Shown: in pieces, positions 52,346 through 62,800 of the stretch
Layout: each line of letters begins with the position of its first letter
How positions within the stretch are numbered: position 1 is the first letter of the stretch
From: Bacillota bacterium
GTDB taxonomy: Bacteria > Bacillota > UBA4882 > UBA8346
Reading direction: 5' to 3'
DNA length: 64,000 nucleotides
Assembly: GCA_023401925.1 (NCBI GenBank)
Contig: JAEXDA010000015.1
Coordinates: 1 to 64,000, forward strand
Notes under the pieces: model-generated
What the model was told of the DNA's origin: nothing
The model's database searches: none
What the model saw: the letters and a program-made list of their open reading frames with translations, nothing else
Program-made: the position numbers and the translations under genes

Positions 52346-53563
52346 ATGAAAGTTATCATTTCAGCGGTAACCGGGCTTATTTTAGTATTTTTCTTTACTT
52401 TGACATCGTCAGTGACATGGGCAGTATCTGAACTGGGTGTTAATCGGGTTAGCATCTCTCAAGAGTATTCGGAAGGAGAGCTAACCCGGGGCATACTTCG
52501 TTTCAATGGCGGTGCAGGTTGGGATTGGCTAAAGATAGGATTAACGAGTAAACTCCTATTGGATCCGGTTGAGGATACTTATTCCTCATGGGATCTAAAG
52601 TTGATTTTTCCGGAGCTATCTAAAACTTTTGTAGTGAAAACCGGGTTTGATTGGAATGATAGGTATAAAATCCATAATGAAAAAGTAAATTACAAGTTTT
52701 TTCCCTTAAAGACGGTTCAGATGGAAATAGGCTACCAAAATGAGGAACGGGAAGCCCAATTGGCTACGGGATGTCCTTATCGTTTGAATAAACAATCCTT
52801 CGCCTTGAGCTGGCAGCCAAACCCCTGGAAATATACATTGAATCTAACACGGAATGACAAAGACTATTATGAAGATGCTCAATATACATCATTGAAGTAT
52901 CAATTGACAGAGACATTCACTTGGTATCCGCTTAGGAATATCGAACTGAAGGTTGGATATGAAGAAAATACGGGTGATTATATCACTTCCGGTTATAAGG
53001 ATTTTTGGAAGAAAGAGTGGAGCTTTGATGGTAAATATAAAAGTAAATCGAAATGGCATTGGGAATTGGATTATCGAAAATTGTTTTGGGAGCGGGGCTA
53101 TGAACCGTATCGTTCCAGTCATAAATTACAGATTAAAATGGGAAAGAGCCTTAATCAAACTGCAAAAATCACCCTCAATACTACCTACAGGGATTTAAAC
53201 TATTATTCCACTTCTCAGGATTATAGTGAACCTGGGGTTTATTACAAAGTCGAAAAAGATTTAAAGAGCAGAGTCGAAACTAAAACCGGCATGGAGTTAC
53301 AGCTGAACACCTCAAAGTTTACTTGGAAGATTGGGCCTTTTTGGGGACATACGGACTATGACTCCGCTTGGGCAAAAGACGTCAACCGGATGGGTGTTTA
53401 TGCGACGATTGTTTGGAGTTATCGTAATTTTGAGGTTACACTTAAGATGGCCCCCAGAGGGGATCTTTTAACCCAGGATGCATATTATCTCATGGAGATG
53501 GCCTATAAACCAAGGGTAAAAGAGGCGGCTAAAGTTGAAAGAGCACGTAGAGTGGAAAAATAA
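52346..53563 (+). CDS. Predicted outer-membrane beta-barrel protein
   Basis: A 405-residue protein with a signal peptide (KVIISAVTGLILVFFFTLTS, cleaved after TWA). The mature part has many short alternating strands rich in Tyr, Trp and Lys (KTVQMEIGYQNEEREAQLAT, WKYTLNLTRNDKDYYED, RNIELKVGYEENTGDYI), as in a 14-18-strand barrel. The start is ATG 52346, since the upstream TTG at 52334 lies inside the ribosome-binding region. The C-terminal tail (RARRVEK) is basic and not a normal barrel end. Substrate or role unknown. Confidence 0.65.
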   Translation: MKVIISAVTGLILVFFFTLTSSVTWAVSELGVNRVSISQEYSEGELTRGILRFNGGAGWDWLKIGLTSKLLLDPVEDTYSSWDLKLIFPELSKTFVVKTGFDWNDRYKIHNEKVNYKFFPLKTVQMEIGYQNEEREAQLATGCPYRLNKQSFALSWQPNPWKYTLNLTRNDKDYYEDAQYTSLKYQLTETFTWYPLRNIELKVGYEENTGDYITSGYKDFWKKEWSFDGKYKSKSKWHWELDYRKLFWERGYEPYRSSHKLQIKMGKSLNQTAKITLNTTYRDLNYYSTSQDYSEPGVYYKVEKDLKSRVETKTGMELQLNTSKFTWKIGPFWGHTDYDSAWAKDVNRMGVYATIVWSYRNFEVTLKMAPRGDLLTQDAYYLMEMAYKPRVKEAAKVERARRVEK

Positions 53564-53680
53564 TTAAAACAAAATATAAGCTAACTATCAATTTCATGAG
53601 ATTTCACCCGAGGAATTGTGGTAAGATCAAATAGAAACTTTCGGGAAAAATTTCAATTGTGGAGTAAAAGGAGTGACTTA

Positions 53681-55078
53681 ATGATTAATTTAGGAGTTTT
53701 GATGCCGCATCCTCCGATTATCATACCGGGTATCGGAAACCCCTCCGATCTTGAGCAGGTATCCGATACAATCCGGTCAATGAATGAAATCAATGATTTA
53801 CTCTCTCAAGATCCTCCCGAGACACTGGTGGTTTTTACTCCCCATGGGACTGTTTTTTCGGATGCCATCGTGGTTTATGGGGATGAACAATTAAAGGGTG
53901 ATTTAACCCGCTTCGGAATTTCTAGAACTTGGGAATGGCGCAATGATTTGGAACTGGTCCGGAGAATAGTTGATATCAGTCAGACAGCCAACTTACCTGT
54001 TTTGGAATTGGATCAAAATATGGCCAGACGGTACCGGCCTCAAGGCGCCCTTGATCATGGCGTGCTGGTACCCTTATCCTACTTCTCAGAACAGTGGGCG
54101 GGCAAAGTGAGACTGGTAATCATCCCTTTGAGTTATCTTCCGCTGGAAGAATTATATCTTTTTGGTTCGAAGATTACTGAAGCTGCGGCCGAGCTTGGAA
54201 GGAAGGTAACAATCATCGCCAGCGGAGATCTCTCCCATTGTCTAAAGCCGGGGGCGCCGGCAGGTTATGATCCTAGAGGAGCAGAGTTCGACCAAAAGTT
54301 GATGGATATACTCAAAAATAGTGAATTCATGGAGCTGTTTCGTCTCGATCCGGTCCTGCTGGAAAAAGCCGCTGAATGCGGATTCCGAAGCGTAATGATG
54401 TTAATGGGTACGCTGGATCAGTTTGGTGTTGAGGTGAAAATTCATAGCTATCAAGGAACTTTTGGGGTGGGTTATGGGGTTGCCTCCTTTAGACCAACGG
54501 GCCGCAGCCGCCGGAGCATGATTGAAGAAATTTTTAACAACCGGGATCAATCAATTGCCGACAGACGTAAAGAGGAAACTCTGCTTGTCAAGTATGCCCG
54601 GCAAGTGGTAGAAGGCAGTATTCAAGGGAACCCGTTTCATGAACCGGAGGGTTTGGAAGCCTTTAAAAATCAAAGGGCCGGGGTGTTTGTTTCTATTAAA
54701 AAACACGGACAGTTGCGGGGCTGTATCGGTACAACCGAATCCACCCAAAAAAACATTGTGGCGGAGGTTGAACAGAATGCGCTTTCGGCATCGACCAAAG
54801 ATCCGCGTTTCGAGCCGGTGGCCCGGGAGGAATTAAAGGATTTGGTGTACAGCGTGGATGTTTTAAAACCCGCCGAACCCATCGAAGATTTGGAGAAATT
54901 GGATCCCAAACGTTATGGAGTGATTGTCACCCAAGGACACCGCCGGGGGCTTCTATTACCCAATCTGGAAGGGGTGGAAACGGCGGAAGAGCAAGTGGCT
55001 ATCGCCAAGAGGAAAGCCGGTATCCCGGAGGATGAAAAAGTGGACCTGGAGCGGTTTGAAGTGGTGCGGTACTATTGA
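53681..55078 (+). CDS. Fused MEMO1-like and AMMECR1 protein
   Basis: A protein of 465 residues from ATG 53681 with AAAGGAG upstream (the frame is open to 53618). Residues 1-275 are a MEMO/class III extradiol dioxygenase-like domain (GVLMPHPPIIIPGIG, DHGVLVPLSYF, SGDLSHCLKPG). Residues about 290-465 are an AMMECR1 domain (GVFVSIKKHGQLRGCIGT, DPRFEPVAREELKDL). With the radical SAM partner 97 bases downstream this forms the AmmeMemoRadiSam system, whose biochemical function is still not known. Confidence 0.93.
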   Translation: MINLGVLMPHPPIIIPGIGNPSDLEQVSDTIRSMNEINDLLSQDPPETLVVFTPHGTVFSDAIVVYGDEQLKGDLTRFGISRTWEWRNDLELVRRIVDISQTANLPVLELDQNMARRYRPQGALDHGVLVPLSYFSEQWAGKVRLVIIPLSYLPLEELYLFGSKITEAAAELGRKVTIIASGDLSHCLKPGAPAGYDPRGAEFDQKLMDILKNSEFMELFRLDPVLLEKAAECGFRSVMMLMGTLDQFGVEVKIHSYQGTFGVGYGVASFRPTGRSRRSMIEEIFNNRDQSIADRRKEETLLVKYARQVVEGSIQGNPFHEPEGLEAFKNQRAGVFVSIKKHGQLRGCIGTTESTQKNIVAEVEQNALSASTKDPRFEPVAREELKDLVYSVDVLKPAEPIEDLEKLDPKRYGVIVTQGHRRGLLLPNLEGVETAEEQVAIAKRKAGIPEDEKVDLERFEVVRYY

Positions 55079-55175
55079 CCCGGCTAGGATTGACCGGATT
55101 TGAGGATGGTGCGGCAACTTAGGCCATGGAGTTTGCTAAAAATTTGAGGGAGCCGATAGCGAGTTGAAGGGGAAA

Positions 55176-56168
55176 ATGCATACGGCAAGTTATTATCAAA
55201 TAGAACCGGACTTAAAGATTCATTGTCTTTTATGTCCGCAAAGCTGTAATCTCGCTCCCGGCAGCACCGGATTTTGCAAAGTCAGACGGCATGAAGCGGG
55301 TGAACTAGTCAGCGCCAATTATGGCAAAGTTTCAAGTATCTCTCTGGATCCCATTGAAAAAAAGCCATTATATCATTTTTGTCCGGGGAAACCCATCCTT
55401 TCCGTGGGAACGGTGGGCTGCAGCCTGGCTTGCCAGTTTTGTCAGAACTGGCAAATTTCCAGGGAAGAAGCTCCCTGCAGGATTGTTCAACCACGGGAAT
55501 TAGCTGATTTGGTTTTAGAAACTCATCAAACCGAGGATAATATCGGGTTGGCATACACTTATTCCGAGCCTGGAGTATGGTTTGAATTTTTAATGGAAAC
55601 CATGCCGATGGTTCACGAATATGGTCTCAAAAACGTATTGGTTACCAATGCTTTTTTAAATCCCCGGCCCTGGTCCGATTTATTAAAATGGACAGATGCC
55701 GCAAACATTGATTTAAAGGGGTTTGACGAAGGGTATTACCGGAAACTCTGCCATGGGAAATTGCAGCCCGTGTTGGATAATATCAAAGCCGCCGCTGGAC
55801 AGATACGTCTAGAGCTTACCACGCTAATCATTCCCGGAGAAAATGATGACCCCAAGCAAATCGGCGCCATGGCGGAATGGATTGCCGGGATTGATTCCGA
55901 GATCCCGCTGCATCTTTCGCGGTATTTTCCCAATTATCGGCTTTCGATACCCGCCACGTCGGAAGAGACGATGCAAGAGGCGGCAGAGAGGGCCCGCCAA
56001 TATTTGAAATTTGTATATCTGGGCAATGTCAATGGCCCCAGTAATACAGTTTGCCCGGATTGTGGGACTCTTTTAATCGCCAGGGAAGGATACCGGACCC
56101 GGATTCTTGCCAAGGGGGCCTGCCCAAAATGCGGACTGAACTTGGAAGGAATCATTGAAGGAGCCTAA
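55176..56168 (+). CDS. amrS: AmmeMemoRadiSam system radical SAM enzyme
   Basis: A protein of 330 residues from ATG 55176 (TTG 55164 is an alternative). It has an N-terminal CLLC...CNLAPGSTGFCKV zinc/cluster site, the radical SAM motif GCSLACQFCQNW (CX3CX2C), SAM-binding segments (YTYSEPGVWFEFLME), and a C-terminal zinc ribbon (CPDC...CPKC). It resembles pyruvate-formate-lyase activating enzymes, but the partner protein is the fused MEMO/AMMECR1 upstream. The substrate is unknown. Confidence 0.92.
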   Translation: MHTASYYQIEPDLKIHCLLCPQSCNLAPGSTGFCKVRRHEAGELVSANYGKVSSISLDPIEKKPLYHFCPGKPILSVGTVGCSLACQFCQNWQISREEAPCRIVQPRELADLVLETHQTEDNIGLAYTYSEPGVWFEFLMETMPMVHEYGLKNVLVTNAFLNPRPWSDLLKWTDAANIDLKGFDEGYYRKLCHGKLQPVLDNIKAAAGQIRLELTTLIIPGENDDPKQIGAMAEWIAGIDSEIPLHLSRYFPNYRLSIPATSEETMQEAAERARQYLKFVYLGNVNGPSNTVCPDCGTLLIAREGYRTRILAKGACPKCGLNLEGIIEGA

Positions 56169-56246
56169 TCCGGCCAGGGCACGTGAATCGATAGGAGGTT
56201 TTAACGAAAAAATTAACATAACCATGGAGGAAACGCTTCAATTGGG

Positions 56247-56255
56247 TGGTATAAT
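56247..56255 (+). promoter_or_regulatory. Extended -10 promoter of nadE
   Basis: TGGTATAAT at 56247-56255 is a TG-N-TATAAT extended -10 located 39 bases before the nadE ATG. There is no clear -35 box. Confidence 0.55.
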
Positions 56256-56293
56256 TAAGAAAAGTTTGTAAAGCAAACCAGGAGGATGTTTCC

Positions 56294-57943
56294 ATGAAGG
56301 TGACGTTGGCCCAATTGAATCCGGTAGTTGGCGATATCGACGGTAATATCGAAAAAGTAAAGGAAGCTCTGGAAAGAAGTACGATCGATCAAACCGACTT
56401 GATAGTTTTTCCGGAACTTTTTATAGTCGGTTACCCACCGAAGGATTTATTGGAAAAAGGTTGGTTTATCCAAAAAGTGGACCAGGCCATTAACAAGCTG
56501 ACCCAAATATCGTTGGAATATCCGGAAACCGGTTTGATTGTTGGGGCTCCGTTACCGACGGGCCAAGATAGAGGAAAAGGACTAGCCAATGCTGCGGTCC
56601 TGATTTACCGGGGAGAAGTCCTACTGGTGCAACAAAAGTCATTATTACCCACTTATGATGTGTTTGACGAAGCGCGGCATTTTGATCCGGCCTCAGAAAT
56701 AGAGATTATATCTTTCAAGGGTGAACAGCTTGGAATTTCCATCTGTGAAGATGCCTGGAATGACCCGGATTTCTGGCCCGACCGGCTGCTATATGATGAA
56801 GATCCTATCCGGAAACTGGCCGAACAAGGCGCTACTTTGTTGATTAATATTTCCGCTTCCCCGTTTCATCTGGGTAAAGATGAACTTCGTTACAACCTGA
56901 TTCGCAATCATGCTCAAAAACACCATATTCCCTTTGTCTTTGTAAACCAAATCGGAGGGAACGACGATTTGATCTTTGACGGGGGTAGTATGTGCTTTGA
57001 TAAGGAAGGCAATCCGATAGTCGTTGCGCCTTTATTTCAAGAATATCTTTGGACAGTTGATATGAACAAGCCCGGAGAAGCCGATCCTTTTAAACCCTGT
57101 GAAAAAATTGACTCCGTCTATCAGGCGTTGGTGTTGGGTTTGGGGGATTATTTAAAAAAATGCGGATTTAAAGGAGCTGTGGTTGGTTTGTCGGGTGGAA
57201 TCGACTCGGCCCTTACTGCGACCTTGGCAGTATCCGCTCTGGGTAAAGAGAACGTATTGGGCATAACGATGCCTTCTCAATTCTCATCAGGCGGCAGCGT
57301 GGAGGACTCGCGAAAATTGGCTGAAAATCTGGGGATTCGGTTTGAAATCATTCCGATTGCACCGATTCATGAGGAGTATTTGCAGTCGCTGAAGCAGTAT
57401 TTTGCAGGCAAAGAGAGTGACGCCACGGAGGAAAATATTCAGGCCCGGATACGCGGCAATATCTTAATGGCCTTCTCCAATAAATTCGGATATTTGTTAT
57501 TATCCACCGGCAATAAGAGTGAACTGGCAGTTGGATATTGCACCCTTTACGGCGATATGAGCGGGGGATTAAGTGTAATTTCCGATGTGCCCAAAACCAT
57601 GGTTTATGAACTGGCGGAGTATGTGAACCGGCAAAAAGAAATCATCCCCCAAAATACCATTGAAAAAGCGCCATCAGCTGAACTCCGGCCGGATCAAACC
57701 GATCAGGACACCTTGCCTCCTTACCCGGTTTTGGATAAAATATTGCATGAATATATTGAAGAAGGATATTCTGTGGATGAAATTGTCGAACAGGGTATGG
57801 ACCGGGAAACGGTCCTTTGGGTGGTGAGGACGGTCGATCGCAATGAATATAAGCGTAAACAGGCAGCTCCAGGATTAAAAGTGACTTCCAAAGCATTTGG
57901 CGTCGGCCGTCGCATGCCGGTGGCCAAAAAGTTGGCCTATTAA
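56294..57943 (+). CDS. nadE: Glutamine-dependent NAD+ synthetase
   Basis: A 549-residue fusion of an N-terminal nitrilase-type glutaminase (catalytic Glu in FPELFIVGYPP, Lys in QQKSLLPTYDVF, Cys in GISICEDAW) and a C-terminal ATP-pyrophosphatase with GLSGGIDSALTATLAV (about residue 297). It converts nicotinic acid adenine dinucleotide to NAD+. GGAGGATG (56281-56288) precedes ATG 56294. A terminator (57983-58016) follows. Confidence 0.97.
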   Translation: MKVTLAQLNPVVGDIDGNIEKVKEALERSTIDQTDLIVFPELFIVGYPPKDLLEKGWFIQKVDQAINKLTQISLEYPETGLIVGAPLPTGQDRGKGLANAAVLIYRGEVLLVQQKSLLPTYDVFDEARHFDPASEIEIISFKGEQLGISICEDAWNDPDFWPDRLLYDEDPIRKLAEQGATLLINISASPFHLGKDELRYNLIRNHAQKHHIPFVFVNQIGGNDDLIFDGGSMCFDKEGNPIVVAPLFQEYLWTVDMNKPGEADPFKPCEKIDSVYQALVLGLGDYLKKCGFKGAVVGLSGGIDSALTATLAVSALGKENVLGITMPSQFSSGGSVEDSRKLAENLGIRFEIIPIAPIHEEYLQSLKQYFAGKESDATEENIQARIRGNILMAFSNKFGYLLLSTGNKSELAVGYCTLYGDMSGGLSVISDVPKTMVYELAEYVNRQKEIIPQNTIEKAPSAELRPDQTDQDTLPPYPVLDKILHEYIEEGYSVDEIVEQGMDRETVLWVVRTVDRNEYKRKQAAPGLKVTSKAFGVGRRMPVAKKLAY

Positions 57944-57982
57944 ATTTTTAGGGAAATTTGGAGGTTGATTGTAATTTACCAA

Positions 57983-58016
57983 AGAGCTTCTGGCTTCTGA
58001 GTCAGAAGCTCTTTTC
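57983..58016 (+). terminator. Terminator after nadE
   Basis: AGAGCTTCTG (57983-57992) and CAGAAGCTCT (58003-58012) form a perfect 10-bp stem with a 10-base loop, followed by TTTTC. A good Rho-independent terminator. Confidence 0.85.
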
Positions 58017-58277
58017 AATGTTTGGAGCAGAACCGTAAAGTTCACTTTGTTTTTGTTCTTCCTTTGTACCCCGGTAGGTATTTTGTACCCATATCGAGAA
58101 TTCACCATGAGGAATGTATGGGGTTTAAGCGGGTTCATATATTATCTTTTGGCTCCTAAAAAAACCCATGAGGCCGGGAATTCTTTTGGTTTATGGCCGG
58201 TAGATTCGGGGATGAATCAATGGGTTTGTGAATGTTTATTTATCATGGTATAATTTTCAAGGACAAGGAGAGAGGCC

Positions 58278-59039
58278 ATGTTTTCAGTTCAAAGGCTGGA
58301 GGAAATTACCCGGATACTTGAAAAAGAAGGGGCCGTCGATGTAAATTCCCTTTGCGAGCGGTTTAATGTCACAGGGAAAACGATTCGCCAGGATCTGACG
58401 AAATTGGAAGAGTTGGGTTTGGTGGAAAGGTTTCATGGCGGCGCCTCATTAAAACAGAACGGCAATAATATCTTTCCGATTTTGCAACGCAAGGGGCAAA
58501 ATGTACCCGAAAAGAAAAGAATCGCTGCGGCAGCCCAAAAGTACATCGAAGAACGGGATATCATCATTATCGATGGCGGGAGCACCAATCTTGAAATTGC
58601 CAAAGGGTTGGGAGATAAAGAATTGACCGTCATTACCAATGATTTGACGATTGCCGGGGAACTCATTTCCAGGGAAAACATCACACTTTACGTAGCCGGC
58701 GGCAAGCTCAGGCGGGAAGGAGTTCTTACTTTACTGGGGAATGATGCTGAAAAAATGATTCAAAGGTATAACGCAAATAAACTTTTTTTAGGCACCAGCG
58801 CCTTGGATTTTAAACAGGGGTTGACCGTGTTCTCCGCAGAAGAAGTAGAGGTAAAACGGGCCATGATTCACTCCGCAAGACAGGTTATCTGTTTGGCGGA
58901 TTATAGCAAGTTTCATCAATTGGCTTTTGTTTCATTTGCTTCCCTGGAAGATGTCGACATCTTGATCACCGATAACCGGCTCACCGGCGAAGATCGGACA
59001 TTTTTAAGCCGGAAAAATATAAAGTTAGAGGTTGTTTAA
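58278..59039 (+). CDS. DeoR-family transcriptional regulator
   Basis: A 253-residue protein. It has an N-terminal HTH (RLEEITRILEKEGAVDVNSL, then VTGKTIRQDLTKLEELGLVE) and a C-terminal sugar-binding-type domain (DGGSTNLEIAKGLGDKELTV, LGTSALDF, LADYSKF) typical of sugar-phosphate-sensing repressors. The target gene is not evident: a cupin and ileS follow on the same strand. AAGGAGAG precedes ATG 58278. The upstream gap has AAACCCAT and ATGGGTTT (about 58160-58228) as a loose inverted pair. Confidence 0.88.
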   Translation: MFSVQRLEEITRILEKEGAVDVNSLCERFNVTGKTIRQDLTKLEELGLVERFHGGASLKQNGNNIFPILQRKGQNVPEKKRIAAAAQKYIEERDIIIIDGGSTNLEIAKGLGDKELTVITNDLTIAGELISRENITLYVAGGKLRREGVLTLLGNDAEKMIQRYNANKLFLGTSALDFKQGLTVFSAEEVEVKRAMIHSARQVICLADYSKFHQLAFVSFASLEDVDILITDNRLTGEDRTFLSRKNIKLEVV

Positions 59040-59094
59040 TCCAATAATCCATGGGGAATGGATTCATTTTTTGAAACGAAAGGAAGATCATCGA

Positions 59095-59424
59095 ATGATT
59101 ATTGAAAATTCAAAAGTAATGCCAACCACAGTAGGACAGGGGGTTGAAAGGAAGATACTGGCAGCGGAGGGAAGCTTGATGACGGTGGAAGTAAAATTTA
59201 AAAAGGGAGCCGTTGGAGCTGTTCACACTCATCCTCACGAACAGGTAAGCTATATTGTTCAAGGTAGTTTTGAATTTGAACTGGATGGGAAAAAAACCGT
59301 GATCAAAGCCGGGGACAGCTATTATGTAAATCCCGAAGTACCCCATGGCGTGACGGCTTTGGAAGATTCGATTATCATCGATATATTTACCCCGCAACGG
59401 GAAGACTTTTTCCCTGTAAATTAG
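59095..59424 (+). CDS. Small cupin-fold protein
   Basis: A protein of 109 residues from ATG 59095. Cupin motif 1 (GAVHTHPHEQVSYIVQGSFE, metal His residues) and motif 2 (GDSYYVNPEVPHGVTALED) are both present. It may be a sugar isomerase, a detoxifying enzyme or a sensor; the DeoR gene upstream hints at sugar metabolism. GAAAGGAAG (59079-59087) is the ribosome-binding site. The frame is open further upstream to 59032 but has no ribosome-binding site. Confidence 0.85.
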   Translation: MIIENSKVMPTTVGQGVERKILAAEGSLMTVEVKFKKGAVGAVHTHPHEQVSYIVQGSFEFELDGKKTVIKAGDSYYVNPEVPHGVTALEDSIIIDIFTPQREDFFPVN

Positions 59425-59451
59425 CCTAAAGTCCTCATTTTCTTTCCGACG

Positions 59452-59480
59452 TTGACGGGAGGATGTTATTGTATTATAAT
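59452..59480 (+). promoter_or_regulatory. Promoter of ileS
   Basis: TTGACG (59452-59457) and TATAAT (59475-59480) with a 17-base spacer: a strong sigma-A-type promoter that starts the T-box leader around 59487. Confidence 0.85.
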
Positions 59481-59504
59481 AAACACTAAATTATGATGAT
59501 ATTG

Positions 59505-59815
59505 AAAAAAGCTGTGATGGGGAAGAGTACCACTGTAAGCTGGCAGTAGAGAGCCGGGCCAGGTGAAAGCCGGTGCAGAGCGAAGATGGGAAAATCACCC
59601 CGGAGTTGCGTTTCAGAAAGTTTATTCCTTAAAAATCCCTAAGGATGGATGGCAAGGGGACCGTAAGAAACGCCGGCGTTCACCGTTATCGATGTTGAGG
59701 CGAAAAAGCAATCGTTAAAAAACGTGCCCTTGAGCGAGGGCGGACTGCTTTTTAAAGCTGGGTGGTATCGCGGGTAAATTCACTCGTCCCATTTTTAGGG
59801 GCGGGTTTTTTTATT
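59505..59815 (+). promoter_or_regulatory. T-box riboswitch of ileS
   Basis: A leader between the promoter and ileS. It has the T-box core GGTGGTATCGCGGG at 59760-59773, and a long Stem I with conserved AGAGTA and GAAAATCACC bases. An ATC at 59594-59596 in the specifier position fits Ile, though the exact loop was not folded. ACTCGTCCC...GGGGCGGGT then TTTTTTT (59783-59811) is the terminator; uncharged tRNA-Ile should prevent termination. Confidence 0.93.
59783..59815 (+). terminator. T-box conditional terminator
   Basis: CTCGTCCC and GGGGCGGG (59782-59805) form a GC-rich hairpin with an 8-base loop, followed by seven T. It overlaps the antiterminator partner of the T-box. Confidence 0.85.
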
Positions 59816-59869
59816 ATCAAGAGGTCGGAAAGATGCTTTATGGATATTTATTAGGAAGGGGAAAGATGG

Positions 59870-62800
59870 ATGCATCAGTTTAAAGAGGTCGATACCAAGA
59901 TACCGATCAAACAAAGGGAAGAAACGGTTTTAAATCATTGGCTTAGTGAAAAGGTCCCCGATCGCAGCGTTACGGCTCGTGAAGGGTCACCCCGTTATAT
60001 TTTTTATGATGGACCGCCCACCGCCAATGGCAAGCCTGGCATTCACCATGTACTGGCCCGTACTTTAAAGGATACCGTCTGCCGCTATAAGACCATGCGA
60101 GGGTATCAAGTTCACCGTAAGGCCGGATGGGATACGCACGGATTGCCGGTTGAGATCGAAGTGGAAAAACAATTAGGCATCTCTTCCAAGCCCGAAATCG
60201 AGGCCTATGGAATCGAACCCTTTAATAAAAAATGCCGGGAATCGGTTTTTACCTATGTACAAGAATGGCGGCGGCTGACGGAACGGATCGGCTACTGGAT
60301 CGATATGGACCATCCCTATATCACCCTGGATAATAACTATATCGAGACCGCCTGGTGGATTTTGAAACAATATTTTGATCAGGGCCTGATCTATGAAGGC
60401 CACAAAATTATGCCCTATTGCGCCCGCTGCGGGACTCCCCTTGCTTCCCATGAAGTTTCGCTGGGATATAAGGATGAGACCATTGACTCCATTTATGTGC
60501 GGATGAAAGTATGCGGTAAAGAGGGCGAATATTTTCTGGTCTGGACCACCACCCCCTGGACCCTTCCTTCCAACGTGGCGTTGGCGGTAAACCCCGAGTT
60601 CACTTATGTAAAAGCCCGCAAGGCCGGAGACGAAGCCGTCTATATTTTGGTTAAGGACCGGGTTCATGCGGCCCTGGGAAAAGACAGCGAGATTTTGGAA
60701 GAGCTCAAAGGTTCCGATTTGGTGGGAATCCGTTATGAACAGCTATTACCTTTTTTGAAGGCCGGAGAGAATGCCTTTCAGGTTTATCCCGCCGATTTCG
60801 TATCCACCGAAGACGGTTCCGGTATTGTTCATATTGCGCCCGCCTTTGGCGAAGACGACTATCAGCTGGGCAAAAAATTCAATCTTCCGATTTTACAGCC
60901 CGTCGACAAACAGGGTAAATTTACGCCGGAAGTCCCGCTCTGGGCGGGCCGGTTTGTGCGGGAGACGGATCTTGATATCACCCGCTATTTGAAATCCGAA
61001 GGGAAGCTCTTTTCCAAAGAGCGCTTGACCCACTCCTATCCTTATTGCTGGCGTTGCGATACTCCTTTGCTTTATTATGCACGGCAATCATGGTATATTG
61101 CCACCACCAAATACAAAGACCGCATGATTGAATGCAATAAACAGATTCATTGGTACCCGGAACACGTAGGAAAAGGACGTTTCGGGAACTGGCTGGAGAA
61201 TATGATTGACTGGTCCCTTTCCCGGGATCGTTATTGGGGGACGCCGCTTAACATTTGGAAATGCGAGTCCTGTTCCAAGCTGGCCTCGGTCGGTTCCAGG
61301 CAGGAGCTGGCGGAGCGGGCGATAGAAAAGGTTGACCCGGATACGATCGAACTGCACCGGCCCTATATTGACGGGATCCATTTAAAGTGCGAATGCGGCG
61401 GCAGGATGACCCGGACCAAAGAGGTGATTGACTGCTGGTTTGATTCCGGAGCCATGCCTTATGCCCAGCAGCACTATCCTTTTGAAAACAAGGACCATTT
61501 CGATAAACTTTTCCCGGCCGATTTTATTTGTGAAGGAATCGATCAAACCCGGGGCTGGTTTTATTCATTGCTGGCGATTTCATCGTTTATTTCCGGCCAA
61601 CCGGCTTATAAAAATGTAATGGTCAATGACTTGGTGCTGGATAAAAACGGCCAAAAAATGTCCAAGTCAAGGGGAAATGCCGTGGAACCCTGGGGATTGA
61701 TGGAGAAATACGGCGCCGATGCCACCCGCTGGTATCTGCTGGCGGTGTCTCCTCCGTGGACCCCGACCCGGTTTGATGAAGACGGGGTAAAGGATGTTTA
61801 TGCCAAATTTTTCGGCACCTTGCAAAACGTGTTTTCCTTTTTTACCCTGTATGCCAATATCGACGGCGCCGATCCGGCTGTTTACGACATAGCGGTGAAG
61901 GACCGGCCGGAAATCGACCGTTGGGTGATTTCCCGCTTGAATTCGCTGATCAAAGGCGTCCGCAGCGATATGGAAGTTTTTGATTTAACCCGGGTGGTCC
62001 GGGCCATTCAGGCTTTTGTGGTGGATGATGTTTCCAATTGGTATGTACGCCGTACCCGGGACCGTTTCTGGGCTTCGGAAATGAATCAGGACAAAAAAGC
62101 CGTTTACCGGACCCTGTGGGAAGTATTGCTGGCTGTTGCCAAGTTGATAGCTCCTTTTGCGCCTTTCATGGCCGAAGAGATTTACCAGAACCTGGAGGCT
62201 GACGGTAAAAAGCTCTTTACGGTCCATGTGGAAATGTATCCGGAGGGGGACGAAACCTTCATTAATCCCGACTTGGAGGAACATATGGGATTGGTGATCG
62301 ACCTGGTCTCATTAGGCCGGGCGGCCCGGAATAAGGTTCAAATCAAGGTCAGACAACCGCTGTCTCAGATCATGGTGGATCTGAAAAAGCAAACGATCCT
62401 GGCGCCCATGGAGGGACTGGTCAGGGAAGAATTGAACGTTAAAACCATTCAATATGTGGAGAACCCCGACCAGTACGTATCCTATACCATCAAACCGAAT
62501 TTCCCGGTTTTAGGGCCCAAATACGGTAAATTCTTAAAGGGTATCGAAGGGGAACTCTCCAAAGGGAATGCCGGAGAGTTTGTGAAGACCCTGCGGAACA
62601 GCGGTGAGTTGAATTTTACCATTGGCGGCAATCCGGTTACTTTGAAGGAAGAGGATGTGGAGATCCGCACCAGCGAAGAGCAGGGTTATGTGGTGGAAAT
62701 GAGTAAGGAAAATTATGTGATCCTGAATACCGCTTTAACGAAGGAACTGGTCCAGGAAGGCCTGGCCCGGGAGGTGGTTTCCAAGGTTCAGAACATGCGC

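Noticed and set aside
58047..58253. 68-codon frame before the DeoR-type gene
   Set aside because: No ribosome-binding site and no recognisable protein; probably untranslated.
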